Part shown: positions 45,204-54,918 of the stretch, in pieces
Numbering within the stretch: the first letter of the stretch is position 1
How the letters are laid out: each line of letters starts with the position of its first letter
From: an uncultured Mucispirillum sp.
Lineage (GTDB): Bacteria; Chrysiogenota; Deferribacteres; Deferribacterales; Mucispirillaceae
NCBI GenBank assembly: GCA_944325215.1
Contig: CALUZC010000003.1
Location: 1-64,000 of the forward strand
Direction of reading: 5' to 3'
DNA: 64,000 nucleotides
Made by a program: the position numbers and the translations under genes
The notes under the pieces: generated by a model
The model's input: only the letters and a program-made list of their open reading frames with translations
The model's database searches: none
What the model was told of the DNA's origin: nothing

Positions 45204-46145
45204 ATGGTTGTTGTTACTGGTGGAGCAGGGTTTATAGGTTCAAATATTGTTAAAGGACTTAATGATAAAGGTGTAGATAATATATTAATTGTGGATAATC
45301 TTACAAATGCAGTTAAGCATAAAAATTTAAATAAAATAAAATTTTATGATTATATAGATAAGACAGAATTTAATATAGATGATTTTATATCAAAAAATAA
45401 AGTAGAAGCAATTTTTCATCAAGGTGCTTCATCTAATACTATGGAAACAGATGGCAAATATATGATGAAAAATAATTATGAATATACTAAAAATATATTT
45501 TTAGCATGTCAAAAACATAATGTAAGGTTATTTTATGCATCAAGTGCTTCCGTTTATGGTAATGGGGACAATGGTTTTATAGAAAAAGAAACATGTGAAT
45601 ATCCTTTAAATGTGTATGCTTTTAGTAAGTATCAATTTGATAGATTTTTAAATATTAATAGAAAAAATATAAATGCACAAGTTGTAGGTTTAAGATATTT
45701 TAATGTATATGGTCCACAGGAAAACCATAAAGGTAGAATGGCATCAGTTGCATTTCATATGTTTAATCAGATAAAAAATAATGAACCAATGAAACTGTTT
45801 GAAGGTAGCGAAAATTTTAAAAGGGATTTTATTTATGTTGATGATGTAGTATCTGTTAATATGTTCTTCTATGAAAATCCTGATAAAACAGGTATTTTTA
45901 ATTGTGGCACTGGTCATGCTGAAAGTTTTTGTGAAATAGCTAATGCTTTAAAAGAGAAGTATAATAATGCACAAATAGAATATATTCCTTTTCCTGATAG
46001 TCTAGTTGGTAAATATCAAACATTTACACAAAGTGATATTACATCATTACGTAACGCAGGGTATAGTAAACCTTTTACAGCCTTAAAAGAAGGAACATTA
46101 AAATATGCTGATATTTTAGAAAAAACTGGTGGTTATATTCTATAA
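45204..46145 (+). CDS. hldD: ADP-L-glycero-D-manno-heptose 6-epimerase HldD
   Basis: A 313-residue short-chain dehydrogenase/epimerase. NADP-binding VVTGGAGFIGSNIV at the N-terminus and catalytic YAFSK (Y-x3-K) with preceding SSASVYG are present, plus LRYFNVYGPQE typical of HldD. The ATG at 45204 is preferred to one five codons upstream because GGAGG lies 6 nt before it. It completes ADP-L-glycero-D-manno-heptose synthesis begun by hldE. Confidence 0.93.
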   Translation: MVVVTGGAGFIGSNIVKGLNDKGVDNILIVDNLTNAVKHKNLNKIKFYDYIDKTEFNIDDFISKNKVEAIFHQGASSNTMETDGKYMMKNNYEYTKNIFLACQKHNVRLFYASSASVYGNGDNGFIEKETCEYPLNVYAFSKYQFDRFLNINRKNINAQVVGLRYFNVYGPQENHKGRMASVAFHMFNQIKNNEPMKLFEGSENFKRDFIYVDDVVSVNMFFYENPDKTGIFNCGTGHAESFCEIANALKEKYNNAQIEYIPFPDSLVGKYQTFTQSDITSLRNAGYSKPFTALKEGTLKYADILEKTGGYIL

Positions 46146-47281
46146 TGAAGTTTTCTTTTGGTAAAAATAAATTTAAAAAATTAGTTGATAATTCAGTATT
46201 AAAGAAGAAAGATTCTTTAATAGGTTTACCAGTTTTATTTGCACTTTCTGGATTTTCTAATATACGCAATGCATTTAAACCTGAGATTATCAATAAGATT
46301 GCAGTTATAAAGCTTAACTCCGTTAGAGATGTAGTTTTTACTGCTGATGGAATAAAAGCATTAAAAAAAGCTTACCCAAATGCTACAATTACATATTTTG
46401 CAGGGGAAGATAATTTTAATATGTCTTCTGCTTTAGAAGGTATATCTAATACAGTTCGTATTTTTGGTAATGATTTAAGTAAAAGTATGAAAATAGTTAA
46501 AAATGCTGGCCATTTTGATTTATGGATTGATTTTGGTGTATGGTCTAGGTTTGAAGCAATTATGACACAAACTGCAAAAGCATCGTATAAAATAGGTTTT
46601 AAAACTGATGGTGAACACAGACATTTTGCGTATGATAAAGTTGTAGAATATATATTTGAAAGCCATTATAAAGATAATATTCGTTTTTTATTATCATCAA
46701 TTGGTGTTAATGTTGCAGAAGAAAAAACTGATGATGTTAGAAATAGTGAAAATGTTACAAATCAAGTTGTAATAGATATTTTCGCTGATACATTAGAGCA
46801 GAACTGTAGAAAATGGAGTCATAATAATTGGAAAGTAGTAGTAGAATATTTAAATAAGTTAAAATACCGTGTTGCATTAATAGGTAATAAAAAAGATGTT
46901 GAAGAAGCAGAAATATTTAATGAACTTTTAGGTGGTAAAGCAGATGTTGATTTTTTAGTGGGTAGGCTTGATTTTGCAGATAAAGTTAAGTTGTTTAAAC
47001 AATCAGCACTTGTTATTGCTTGTGATAATTCATCACTGCATACTGCTGTATATTATAATGTGCCTGTTATTGCATTATACGGACCAACAAATAGTAAAAG
47101 ATATGGTCCAAAGGGTGATAATGCATATATTTTATCATCTTTAACATGCAATAGCTGCCAGTCATTATATGGTGATGAAAAATGCAGTATGGATAATCCT
47201 GATTGTATGGAAAGTATACAACCACAATCAGTGATAGATAAGATTGACTTGGTATTGGGAGCAAATATTGAAAAAAATTAG
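46145..47281 (+). CDS. LPS heptosyltransferase (GT9 family)
   Basis: A 378-residue glycosyltransferase with the WaaC/WaaF/WaaQ fold. The N-terminal domain begins at about residue 50 (IAVIKLNSVRDVVFTADGIKALKKAYP). The C-terminal nucleotide-sugar site includes VALIGNKKDVEEA, DFLVGR, and ACDNSSLHTAVYYNVPVIALYGPT. It carries an N-terminal extension of ~45 residues. It follows hldD with a one-base overlap (TAATG), consistent with adding heptose to lipid A-Kdo. Which heptose position it adds is not known. Confidence 0.86.
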   Translation: MKFSFGKNKFKKLVDNSVLKKKDSLIGLPVLFALSGFSNIRNAFKPEIINKIAVIKLNSVRDVVFTADGIKALKKAYPNATITYFAGEDNFNMSSALEGISNTVRIFGNDLSKSMKIVKNAGHFDLWIDFGVWSRFEAIMTQTAKASYKIGFKTDGEHRHFAYDKVVEYIFESHYKDNIRFLLSSIGVNVAEEKTDDVRNSENVTNQVVIDIFADTLEQNCRKWSHNNWKVVVEYLNKLKYRVALIGNKKDVEEAEIFNELLGGKADVDFLVGRLDFADKVKLFKQSALVIACDNSSLHTAVYYNVPVIALYGPTNSKRYGPKGDNAYILSSLTCNSCQSLYGDEKCSMDNPDCMESIQPQSVIDKIDLVLGANIEKN

Positions 47282-48704
47282 TTATACTATTAAATTAAAA
47301 ACTTATTTTACCATGTTGATTTTATTTATTGGTGATATTTTATCATATTATCTAGCATTATTTTCAGCATATTTCACTCGTGACTTTTTAGATGTGTTTG
47401 TCCATATCCCTTTCCATTTTTCTTTATTTTATTTAGTAACTGAATATTTTTGGATACCAGCTATTTTAGTTATAGTGATAACATCTAAAGGCTTATACTC
47501 ATTAAGAAAACCTTTCTGGCATGAAGTGAGAAGGATTTTATTTGCTGTATTCATTACATTTTTATTTGTTTTTACTATTGTTTCTCTTGGAAAATTAAGC
47601 GAGTATATATCCAGGTTATTTCTTATTCTTTTATTTAGCTATACATTATTATATCTTATTATTATAAGATTTACTTTAAAATCAAAAATATTAAATAAGA
47701 GAGCTTTTGCAGAAAGCCTTGTTGTTGTTGGTGCTGCAAATCATATAGATAAAATTTGTAATAATTTATATATGGAAAATGGTTTATGTTTCTATATAAA
47801 AGGGATTGTATTAACCAATAGAGAAGAATATACTGGTAAGTATAAAATGCTTGGGTATTTTGATGATTTGGAAGATATAATTATAAAAAATCGAATTGCT
47901 TCTGCTTTTATTATAATAGATGATACAAACAGGCAAATAGATAGTATGCTTAATAAAATACAGCTTAACGTGAACAAGCTTTTAATAAAATATGATTCTC
48001 AGGGAGTTGGTTTTTCTAATACAGAGGCGGTACAATTATTAAAATCAAATTTAAATTACATACAAGTTAATAATAATTTTAAATATTTATTAAATAATAT
48101 TGTAAAAAGATTTTATGATATTATATTATCTATAATACTGCTTCCATTATTGCTCATTATTTTTTTTATTATAGCATTGTTTATAAAATTAACATCTAAA
48201 GGACCTGTATTTTATGGTCATAACCGTGTTGGAAGGTATGGTAAAACAATTAAAGTATTAAAATTTCGTTCTATGTACCAAGATGCAGATGTTAGGCTTA
48301 AAGAAATACTAGAAAATAATATAGAAGCTAAAAAAGAGTGGGAAACATATTACAAACTTAAAGATGACCCTAGGGTAACGCCTATCGGTAAATTTTTACG
48401 TAAAACATCTTTAGATGAATTACCACAAATATTTAATGTTATTAAAGGGGATATGAGTTTTGTAGGACCAAGGCCAGTAATTCAAGATGAAATAGATAAA
48501 TATTATAAAGAACTTGCTTCTTATTACTACATGGTTCGCCCTGGTATAACGGGTTTATGGCAGATAAGCGGTAGAAATGATATAGATTATGACACAAGGG
48601 TTGCAAAAGACTCTTGGTATGTATTAAACTGGTCTGTATGGCTTGATATTGTAATATTATTTAAAACACCGGGTGCAGTTTTACAAAAAAAAGGTGCATA
48701 CTAG
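47268..48704 (+). CDS. Polyprenyl-phosphate sugar-1-phosphate transferase (WbaP/WcaJ type)
   Basis: A 478-residue membrane enzyme that starts surface-polysaccharide repeat units by moving a sugar phosphate onto undecaprenyl phosphate. About four N-terminal membrane helices, a central CoA-binding-like domain, one more helix, then the catalytic domain with KVLKFRSMYQDAD, DELPQIFNVIKGDMSFVGPRPV and GITGLWQISGR. I prefer the TTG at 47268, which has GGGAG 6 nt upstream; a TTG at 47244 and an ATG at 47313 are alternatives. It overlaps the heptosyltransferase gene by 14 nt. Donor sugar unknown. Confidence 0.86.
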   Translation: MKKISYTIKLKTYFTMLILFIGDILSYYLALFSAYFTRDFLDVFVHIPFHFSLFYLVTEYFWIPAILVIVITSKGLYSLRKPFWHEVRRILFAVFITFLFVFTIVSLGKLSEYISRLFLILLFSYTLLYLIIIRFTLKSKILNKRAFAESLVVVGAANHIDKICNNLYMENGLCFYIKGIVLTNREEYTGKYKMLGYFDDLEDIIIKNRIASAFIIIDDTNRQIDSMLNKIQLNVNKLLIKYDSQGVGFSNTEAVQLLKSNLNYIQVNNNFKYLLNNIVKRFYDIILSIILLPLLLIIFFIIALFIKLTSKGPVFYGHNRVGRYGKTIKVLKFRSMYQDADVRLKEILENNIEAKKEWETYYKLKDDPRVTPIGKFLRKTSLDELPQIFNVIKGDMSFVGPRPVIQDEIDKYYKELASYYYMVRPGITGLWQISGRNDIDYDTRVAKDSWYVLNWSVWLDIVILFKTPGAVLQKKGAY

Positions 48705-48726
48705 GAATAAACATATAAGGATATTT

Positions 48727-50040
48727 ATGCAGTCAAAACATTATTTTATATACACATTTGGTTGTGCAATGAATGAATACGATACTGAACGTATTGCAGC
48801 TGCTTTAGAAGCAAAAGGATATATACCTTCAGATAAGGTTGATGATTCTGATTTTATTATTTTAAACACCTGTAGTGTTAGAGAAAAACCACAGGTAAAA
48901 ATATTAAGTTATCTTGGACAGATTAAATTATTAAAAGAAAAACGTCCCAATATGATAGTTGGAATAACTGGCTGTGTTGCTCAGCAGGAAGGTGAGAAAT
49001 TTTTAAAAAATAATAAGGTAGTTAATTTTGTCATGGGAACAGATGCTGTTACTCATATAGATGATATTATAGAAAAGGCAATAAATGGTGAAAGGTTTGC
49101 TGATACACAAACAGACAGCTCATCTTTTTCTATATCTTCTTTTAGTAGAAAAGAAAAAATAGCCGCAAATGTTACTATTATGAAAGGTTGTAATAATTAT
49201 TGCAGCTATTGTATTGTTCCATATGTTAGGGGGCGTGAAGTATCAAGAACTCCTGAAGAGATTATTAATGAAATAAAATCATTGGTAGATAATGGGGTTA
49301 AAGAAGTTTGCCTTTTAGGGCAGAATGTAAATTCATATGGGAGAAATTTATCTGAAAAAATAGATTTTCCAGATTTATTATCATTAGTAAATAAAGTTAA
49401 TGGGCTTGAGCGTATTAGATTTGTAACATCGCACCCAAAAGATTTTTCTGAAAAAATGATATATGCAATGGCCGAAAATGAAAAAGTGTGCAGATACCTT
49501 CACTTGCCATTACAATCTGGTTCTAATGCTGTATTAAAAGCGATGAATAGGAAATATACATATGAAGAGTATAGAGAAAAAATTATAAAAGCAAGAGAAG
49601 TTATGCCAGATATTGAGTTTTCTTCTGATTTTATAGTTGGTTTTCCAAACGAAACAGATGATGATTTTAATGATACTTTAAATGCAGTTCAAGAAATAGG
49701 ATATGATAGAATTTTTGCATTTAATTATTCTAAACGACCAGGCACAAAAGCGTTTGATATGGAAGATAATGTGCCTGCAAATGTAAAGTCCGAAAGGTTA
49801 AATTCTCTTTTTGCACTGCAGGACAGTCTATATGATAAAAGATTACCAGGTATGGAAGGAATAAAAACAGAAGTATTAGTTACAAGCATTAATAATGATA
49901 AAGAATATCCATACTATGGATTAAATATGTATAATAGAAAAGTTGCATTTTCTTCAAATAAAAATTTAACTTTTGGTGATACTGCCAGTGTATTAATTAA
50001 GAATGCAAAAAGAAACTGTATGTATGGGATAGAGGTATAA
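48727..50040 (+). CDS. miaB: tRNA methylthiotransferase MiaB
   Basis: A 437-residue radical SAM enzyme that adds a methylthio group to i6A37 in tRNA. N-terminal UPF0004 domain with three cluster cysteines (TFGCAMNEYD, NTCSVREK, TGCVAQ), radical SAM motif GCNNYCSYCIVP, and a C-terminal TRAM domain. The start at 48727 has AAGG 6 nt upstream and yields the standard MiaB N-terminus. Confidence 0.95.
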   Translation: MQSKHYFIYTFGCAMNEYDTERIAAALEAKGYIPSDKVDDSDFIILNTCSVREKPQVKILSYLGQIKLLKEKRPNMIVGITGCVAQQEGEKFLKNNKVVNFVMGTDAVTHIDDIIEKAINGERFADTQTDSSSFSISSFSRKEKIAANVTIMKGCNNYCSYCIVPYVRGREVSRTPEEIINEIKSLVDNGVKEVCLLGQNVNSYGRNLSEKIDFPDLLSLVNKVNGLERIRFVTSHPKDFSEKMIYAMAENEKVCRYLHLPLQSGSNAVLKAMNRKYTYEEYREKIIKAREVMPDIEFSSDFIVGFPNETDDDFNDTLNAVQEIGYDRIFAFNYSKRPGTKAFDMEDNVPANVKSERLNSLFALQDSLYDKRLPGMEGIKTEVLVTSINNDKEYPYYGLNMYNRKVAFSSNKNLTFGDTASVLIKNAKRNCMYGIEV

Positions 50041-50041
50041 A

Positions 50042-50452
50042 ATGTTGATTCGTCTATTTTTTAAACGTATTATTAAAGAGCCTATAGCTTCTAGATATTT
50101 AATGCTTTTACAGGATAATATGGAAAAAGAAAGATATTTGCAAATTTATATTGGTGATAGAGAAGGTGAGATGGTTGCATCTTGGGAGAGAAATATTGTT
50201 CCACCAAGACCTATGACTTATGATTTAATAACTGAAATACTAAATCTATCTGATAATATAGTGCTGGAAAAAATACTAATAGATGGTTGTAACCAAGATA
50301 TATTTTATGCGAAAATGTTTTTTAATGTAAATGGTGAGGAAAAAATTATTGATTGTAGACCATCTGATGCTATAGCAATCGGTCTTAAAATGAATGTGCC
50401 TATATATGCAGAGTCTTGTGTATTGGAAAAACATGGTGTTGTAATAATATAA
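50042..50452 (+). CDS. Bifunctional nuclease-domain protein (DUF151)
   Basis: A 136-residue protein of the BFN/DUF151 family. The signatures are RPMTYDLITEIL and the C-terminal CRPSDAIAIGLKMNVPIYA. Family members have been reported to have DNase and RNase activity. It follows miaB after one base, so the two are co-translated; this association is frequent across phyla. Confidence 0.88.
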   Translation: MLIRLFFKRIIKEPIASRYLMLLQDNMEKERYLQIYIGDREGEMVASWERNIVPPRPMTYDLITEILNLSDNIVLEKILIDGCNQDIFYAKMFFNVNGEEKIIDCRPSDAIAIGLKMNVPIYAESCVLEKHGVVII

Positions 50453-50495
50453 AATAATATTTATTTTTAATAAGTTTATGTAATTGAGGTATGAA

Positions 50496-52046
50496 ATGAA
50501 GTATGCTAATTTAGGCGAAATGATGACTATACAAGCTAAACGCTGGACAAATAAACCTTTAGTTTATTTTAATAATCAAGTTTATACATATATGCAGGTT
50601 GAAAAAATAGCAAATAAAGCAGCTAGAATGCTTAAAGAACGTGGGCTTAAAAAAGGCGATAGGGTTGCTATTATAATGGAAAATTCTGCACATTATATAA
50701 TCTCTTTAGTCACTATTTTTAAAGCTGGTGCTGTTGCAATTCCTGTAAATAATATGTTACGAGAGGGGGAATTTGCATATATTTTAAATGATAGTACAGC
50801 AAAATTCTTATTTTTATCTGATAAATATGCAGAGTTTGGAGCATATTTATCAGAAAATGTTCCATCTATTCAAGACATATTAAGCTGGGAGAAAATAAAC
50901 TGTAACAGCATTAATATGACTGAAGCTTCTGCACCATTTTCTGATGAACCATTAGAATATAATTTTGGTTATGATGATTTGGTGTTTTTTGTTTATACAT
51001 CAGGCACAACAGGTCACCCAAAAGGTGCTATGCTAACTCATGGAAACATGTTAAGTGATGCAAAATCTATAGATAATACATTAAAATGGCACCCATCTAA
51101 AAAGTTTTTATTATTTTTACCTATATTTCATTCATATACTTTAATGACATCTGTTTTTTATCCTATTTATTTAGGTTGCAGTATTATAATGTTTGGCTCT
51201 GTAATGGAACTTAAAACTAAAAATTTTAGAAAAACTTTAATATTTAAGCGTCCTAGAGTAATGGTGGGCGTTCCACAAGTCTACCAAGCTCTAATTAAAG
51301 CGCCTATGCCAAAATGGTTTATTAAGTTATTTTATCCAATTGAGCTGCATATTTCAGGTGGGGCAGCAATATCTTCAGATACTTTGGAAGCTTTTGAAAA
51401 AAAATTTGGAGTGCCTATATTAGAAGGGTATGGGTTATCTGAAGCGTCACCTGTTGTTTCTTTTAACACTTTCAAAGAACATAGAGCTAATACTGTTGGC
51501 AAACCAATGCCTGGTATAGAAGTAAAAATTGTAGATGATGATGAAAACGAAGTCCCTGTTGGAGAAGTTGGTGAATTAATAGTAAAAGGTGGTAATGTTA
51601 TGAAAGGTTATTACCATATGCCAAAAGCTACAGATGATGCTATCCGTAATGGCTGGCTTTTTACTGGTGACTTTGCAAAGCTTGATGAAGATGGATATAT
51701 TTATATTGTTGACAGGAAAAAAGATTTAATCATATCTAAAGGGATAAATGTATATCCTAGAGAAGTGGAAGATGTTATAAAACAGGTAGAAGGTGTTGAA
51801 GCAGTAGCAGTAATAGGCGTGCCTGACAAAGATAAAGATGAAATGATTGTAGCTTACGTTATGAAAAGTGATAACGCAGATATAAGTATTCAAAAAATTA
51901 AATCACATTTAAAAACTAATTTAGCAAGCTTTAAAACTCCAAAACATATTTTTATAGTTGATGATTTGCCTTTAACAGCAACAGGAAAAGTTTTAAAACG
52001 TAAATTAAAAGAGCAGATTCAAAAAGGTGAAATTAAAATTGATTAA
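50496..52046 (+). CDS. AMP-forming acyl-CoA synthetase (long-chain fatty acid ligase type)
   Basis: A 516-residue ANL-superfamily enzyme that activates a carboxylic acid with ATP and CoA. AMP-binding motif YTSGTTGHPKGAMLTH, then GYGLSEASPV, the hinge TGDFAKLDEDGYIYIVDRKKD, and the C-terminal catalytic lysine in TATGKVLKR. The ATG at 50496 has GAGG 6 nt upstream; a TTG 12 nt earlier is less likely. Sequence style suits medium- or long-chain fatty acids. Chain length not determinable. Confidence 0.88.
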   Translation: MKYANLGEMMTIQAKRWTNKPLVYFNNQVYTYMQVEKIANKAARMLKERGLKKGDRVAIIMENSAHYIISLVTIFKAGAVAIPVNNMLREGEFAYILNDSTAKFLFLSDKYAEFGAYLSENVPSIQDILSWEKINCNSINMTEASAPFSDEPLEYNFGYDDLVFFVYTSGTTGHPKGAMLTHGNMLSDAKSIDNTLKWHPSKKFLLFLPIFHSYTLMTSVFYPIYLGCSIIMFGSVMELKTKNFRKTLIFKRPRVMVGVPQVYQALIKAPMPKWFIKLFYPIELHISGGAAISSDTLEAFEKKFGVPILEGYGLSEASPVVSFNTFKEHRANTVGKPMPGIEVKIVDDDENEVPVGEVGELIVKGGNVMKGYYHMPKATDDAIRNGWLFTGDFAKLDEDGYIYIVDRKKDLIISKGINVYPREVEDVIKQVEGVEAVAVIGVPDKDKDEMIVAYVMKSDNADISIQKIKSHLKTNLASFKTPKHIFIVDDLPLTATGKVLKRKLKEQIQKGEIKID

Positions 52047-52115
52047 CTTATATTAAACTATGTATATTTGTATAGTAAAGTGGTTTTATTAATATTTATG
52101 TTATATGCATTATGA

Positions 52116-52121
52116 TATAAT
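52116..52121 (+). promoter_or_regulatory. Extended -10 element
   Basis: TATAAT preceded by TGA, 9 nt before the start of the gene at 52131, so the leader would be very short or absent. No convincing -35 box, as is common for extended -10 promoters. Confidence 0.4.
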
Positions 52122-52130
52122 GGTGGATTT

Positions 52131-52580
52131 ATGAAAAAAATTATTTTACTTCTCTCACTGTTTTTATTACATTCTAATATATCACATGGTCAGTTTTTTT
52201 CTATGCCAGATTGTTCAAAAGTTAAGTTTGGTGAAGATAATATTACAATAGGAAACTGCAAATTAAATGTATATAAAGCAGAAAACTATGAGCAAAAAGT
52301 TTGTGGTATGCTCAATTTTACAGATGATACTTTTTTAAAAGATGGAATAATATTTGTAGGTGATAACTCAAGAGTCAAAAGTCATAATTTTCATACAGAA
52401 GGTATGCAGATGAATATTAGAATTATGGGAATAGTTTTACAGGGAGATAATACGTATAAAATTTATAATAATGATGCAAAGTATTCACCACCGGGTATTT
52501 CATCAATAATTATATATGGTAATTCAGTATTTGAGACAAGTGAGGAAAAATACAAAAAGTTAAAAAAATGTATTAACTAA
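52131..52580 (+). CDS. Small secreted protein of unknown function
   Basis: A 149-residue protein with a signal peptide (cleavage near SHG, ~20) and a mature domain with five cysteines that could form disulphides. It lies just before pgeF (9-nt gap) in the same direction. No family recognised. Confidence 0.55.
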   Translation: MKKIILLLSLFLLHSNISHGQFFSMPDCSKVKFGEDNITIGNCKLNVYKAENYEQKVCGMLNFTDDTFLKDGIIFVGDNSRVKSHNFHTEGMQMNIRIMGIVLQGDNTYKIYNNDAKYSPPGISSIIIYGNSVFETSEEKYKKLKKCIN

Positions 52581-52589
52581 GGAATATAT

Positions 52590-53339
52590 ATGCATAATGA
52601 ACCAATGTTTGTAGAAGCATTAAAAGCACCAATAGACATAAACATTAAAACGTCAACACGTTTTGGTGGATATTCATGCAGCCCATTTGACAGCTTAAAT
52701 ATGGGTTATTTTACTGGTGATGATATTACATCTGTTATTAAAAACTATTATTTATATGAAAATGTATCTAATACTTATAATATTGTTACGTTAAATCAAG
52801 TTCATGGTAATGAAGTTCTGGAAGTTAGTAAAAATAATGCTCATGAAATTCTTTTTTCTAAAGCAGATGGACTATTTACTTCTGATTATAATCTTCCTTT
52901 AGGTGTCATTACTGCGGACTGTCTTCCTGTTATGCTTGCAGGGGAGAAGTGTATTTCATCACTACATTGTGGCTGGAGAAGTTTGAATAGTGGAATAATA
53001 GATAAGTCGTTTGAGCTGTTTAAAAAATATAATGATAAAGTAATTTATGCATATATTGGCACAGGAATATGTAATAAATGCTATGAAGTTAAAGATGATT
53101 TAGTATCACAGCTTACAGAAAAATATAAACCTAGTGAAGCATTAGTTAAAAAAGATAGTGAACATTATTTATTAGATATGAAAAAACTTGCAAGTAATGC
53201 TTTAATTTATAATGGTTTAAGTGTTGATAATATTGAAATAACTGAATATTCTTCATGTTGTTCTGGAATGTTTTATTCTTATCGATTAGAAAGTGGTAAA
53301 ACAGGTAGAATGGTTACAACGATTATTAGAAATAGGTAA
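52590..53339 (+). CDS. pgeF: Peptidoglycan editing factor / multicopper-type domain protein PgeF (YfiH)
   Basis: A 249-residue member of the YfiH/Cu-oxidase_4 family. Conserved metal/active-site segments: LNQVHGNEV, TADCLPVML, SLHCGWRSL, and the C-terminal YSYRLESGKTGRM. Relatives include PgeF, which removes mis-incorporated serine from cell-wall precursors, and purine-nucleoside-active enzymes. Upstream AAGGA supports the ATG. It precedes yggS by 2 nt, a widespread gene pairing. Confidence 0.88.
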   Translation: MHNEPMFVEALKAPIDINIKTSTRFGGYSCSPFDSLNMGYFTGDDITSVIKNYYLYENVSNTYNIVTLNQVHGNEVLEVSKNNAHEILFSKADGLFTSDYNLPLGVITADCLPVMLAGEKCISSLHCGWRSLNSGIIDKSFELFKKYNDKVIYAYIGTGICNKCYEVKDDLVSQLTEKYKPSEALVKKDSEHYLLDMKKLASNALIYNGLSVDNIEITEYSSCCSGMFYSYRLESGKTGRMVTTIIRNR

Positions 53340-53341
53340 AT

Positions 53342-54013
53342 ATGAGTATTTTAGATAATTATAATAAAATATATAATGAAGTGGAGCTGAGCAGTAAAAA
53401 AGCAGGGCATAAGGTTGAGTTATTAGCTGTTTCTAAAAACCAAAGTTTAGAAAAAATGGAAGAGCTGGCAAAAAATAATGTGCTATTATTTGGTGAAAGC
53501 AAAGTTCAGGAAGCACTTCCAAAAATAGAGTATTTATCTAATAAATACAATAAGTTATCTTTTCACTTTATAGGAAAGGTTCAAACAAATAAATTAAAAA
53601 AAATTGTAGAATATTTTGATTTAATTCATTCTGTTGACAGAGAAGATGTTTTAAAATTAATCAATGACTATGCAAATGAATTAAATAAAACACAGGATAT
53701 TTTAATACAGTTAAATATTGCTCATGAACAGCAAAAAAATGGTATTGCAGTTGACGAACTTGAAAGATTACTAAATAAAGCTGTTAATTTTAAAAATATT
53801 GCTGTAAAGGGTTTGATGTTTATGCCACCTTATGAAGAAGATATTACAAAAAATATAAAATATTTTGAAGTTGCAAATAGTCTTTTTAATAAATACAAAG
53901 ATGACACTTTTAATACATTATCGATGGGTATGAGCCATGATTTTATGCTTGCTATTGAATATGGTGCAACATTAGTAAGAGTTGGCACGTATATTTTTGG
54001 AGAAAGAATTTAA
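53342..54013 (+). CDS. PLP-homeostasis protein YggS/PROSC
   Basis: A 223-residue PLP-binding protein. The PLP lysine is K32 in LLAVSKNQ; FHFIGKVQTNKLK and LSMGMSHDFMLAIEYGATLVRVG are standard signatures. It has no enzyme activity of its own in characterised cases and buffers pyridoxal phosphate. It sits in a pgeF-yggS-yggT neighbourhood. Confidence 0.93.
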   Translation: MSILDNYNKIYNEVELSSKKAGHKVELLAVSKNQSLEKMEELAKNNVLLFGESKVQEALPKIEYLSNKYNKLSFHFIGKVQTNKLKKIVEYFDLIHSVDREDVLKLINDYANELNKTQDILIQLNIAHEQQKNGIAVDELERLLNKAVNFKNIAVKGLMFMPPYEEDITKNIKYFEVANSLFNKYKDDTFNTLSMGMSHDFMLAIEYGATLVRVGTYIFGERI

Positions 54014-54089
54014 TTTTATTGATATTTTATTGATATTTTTTTAAATTTAGTTCAATATAGAAAGTTATATTTGATATTTAGGAGTTATT

Positions 54090-54893
54090 ATGTCGTTTGT
54101 AATTTTTTTAGCAAAGGTATATATTATTATTTTACTTTTAAGGTCTGTATGTAGTAAACAGGAATTAGTTTTTAATCCTTTAGGTAAGGTATTAGCAAAA
54201 TTAACAAATCCAATATTACCTGCTAAAAATTCAAATAAATTTATAGCTTTATGGATATTTGGTATTGTTATTATAACATCATTAATCTCTGCTGTATCCA
54301 CAAATATTACTGAATTTAGTAGTAAGTTTTTAGCGTCATTTACAAATTATGTATATTTTTTTATGGTTTCTTATGTTGCTTTTATGATTATTGGTAGTCT
54401 TGGTAATAGACCTATTGGTGGTGGGATTACTTCTCTCTGTTTTCGTCTTGGGCTCCCATGGGTAAAAATTACAAGAATGTTTATACCAATAAGCAGTGGT
54501 AAGATAGTTATACCAGCCATTATTACTGTATACATTTTATCATCTTTTCTACTGCTTTTAGTCAATACATTAGTGTCTTTATTAGTTTTAAAAACTATTG
54601 GTAATACAGTAGAAATTTTAGTTTCAATTATGGCATCAGGTGCATATAATTTATTTAATTTACTTTTTTATATGAGTGTAATACTAGGTATTAGGGCATT
54701 GATTTCATGGGTAAGCCCAGACCCTAGAAATATGCTTGTTCAGTTCATTTATGTAATTACAGAACCAGTGTTAGAGCCATTAAGAAAACTTATTCCACCT
54801 GTTGGGTTTATTGATTTTTCTGCTTTAATTGCCATTTTAGGTTTTTATTTTTCTTCAATTATATTAAAAGGATTAGTGACTCCATTTGTGTAA
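54090..54893 (+). CDS. YggT-family membrane protein with two repeats
   Basis: A 267-residue inner-membrane protein with about six hydrophobic segments. The second half carries the YggT signature (LISWVSPDPRNMLVQFIYVITEPVLEPLRKLIPP-type sequence, ~205-245). The first half shows a degenerate version (LVFNPLGKVLAKLTNPILP), so the gene seems to be a tandem YggT duplication, longer than the ~90-residue single form. Location after yggS is conserved in many bacteria. Function uncertain. Confidence 0.82.
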   Translation: MSFVIFLAKVYIIILLLRSVCSKQELVFNPLGKVLAKLTNPILPAKNSNKFIALWIFGIVIITSLISAVSTNITEFSSKFLASFTNYVYFFMVSYVAFMIIGSLGNRPIGGGITSLCFRLGLPWVKITRMFIPISSGKIVIPAIITVYILSSFLLLLVNTLVSLLVLKTIGNTVEILVSIMASGAYNLFNLLFYMSVILGIRALISWVSPDPRNMLVQFIYVITEPVLEPLRKLIPPVGFIDFSALIAILGFYFSSIILKGLVTPFV

Positions 54894-54918
54894 TTTATAT
54901 ATTTTATAAGAGGTTTTT

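Noticed and set aside
47244-47267. Upstream TTG start for the sugar-phosphate transferase
   Set aside because: No ribosome binding site before it; the TTG at 47268 has GGGAG at the right distance.
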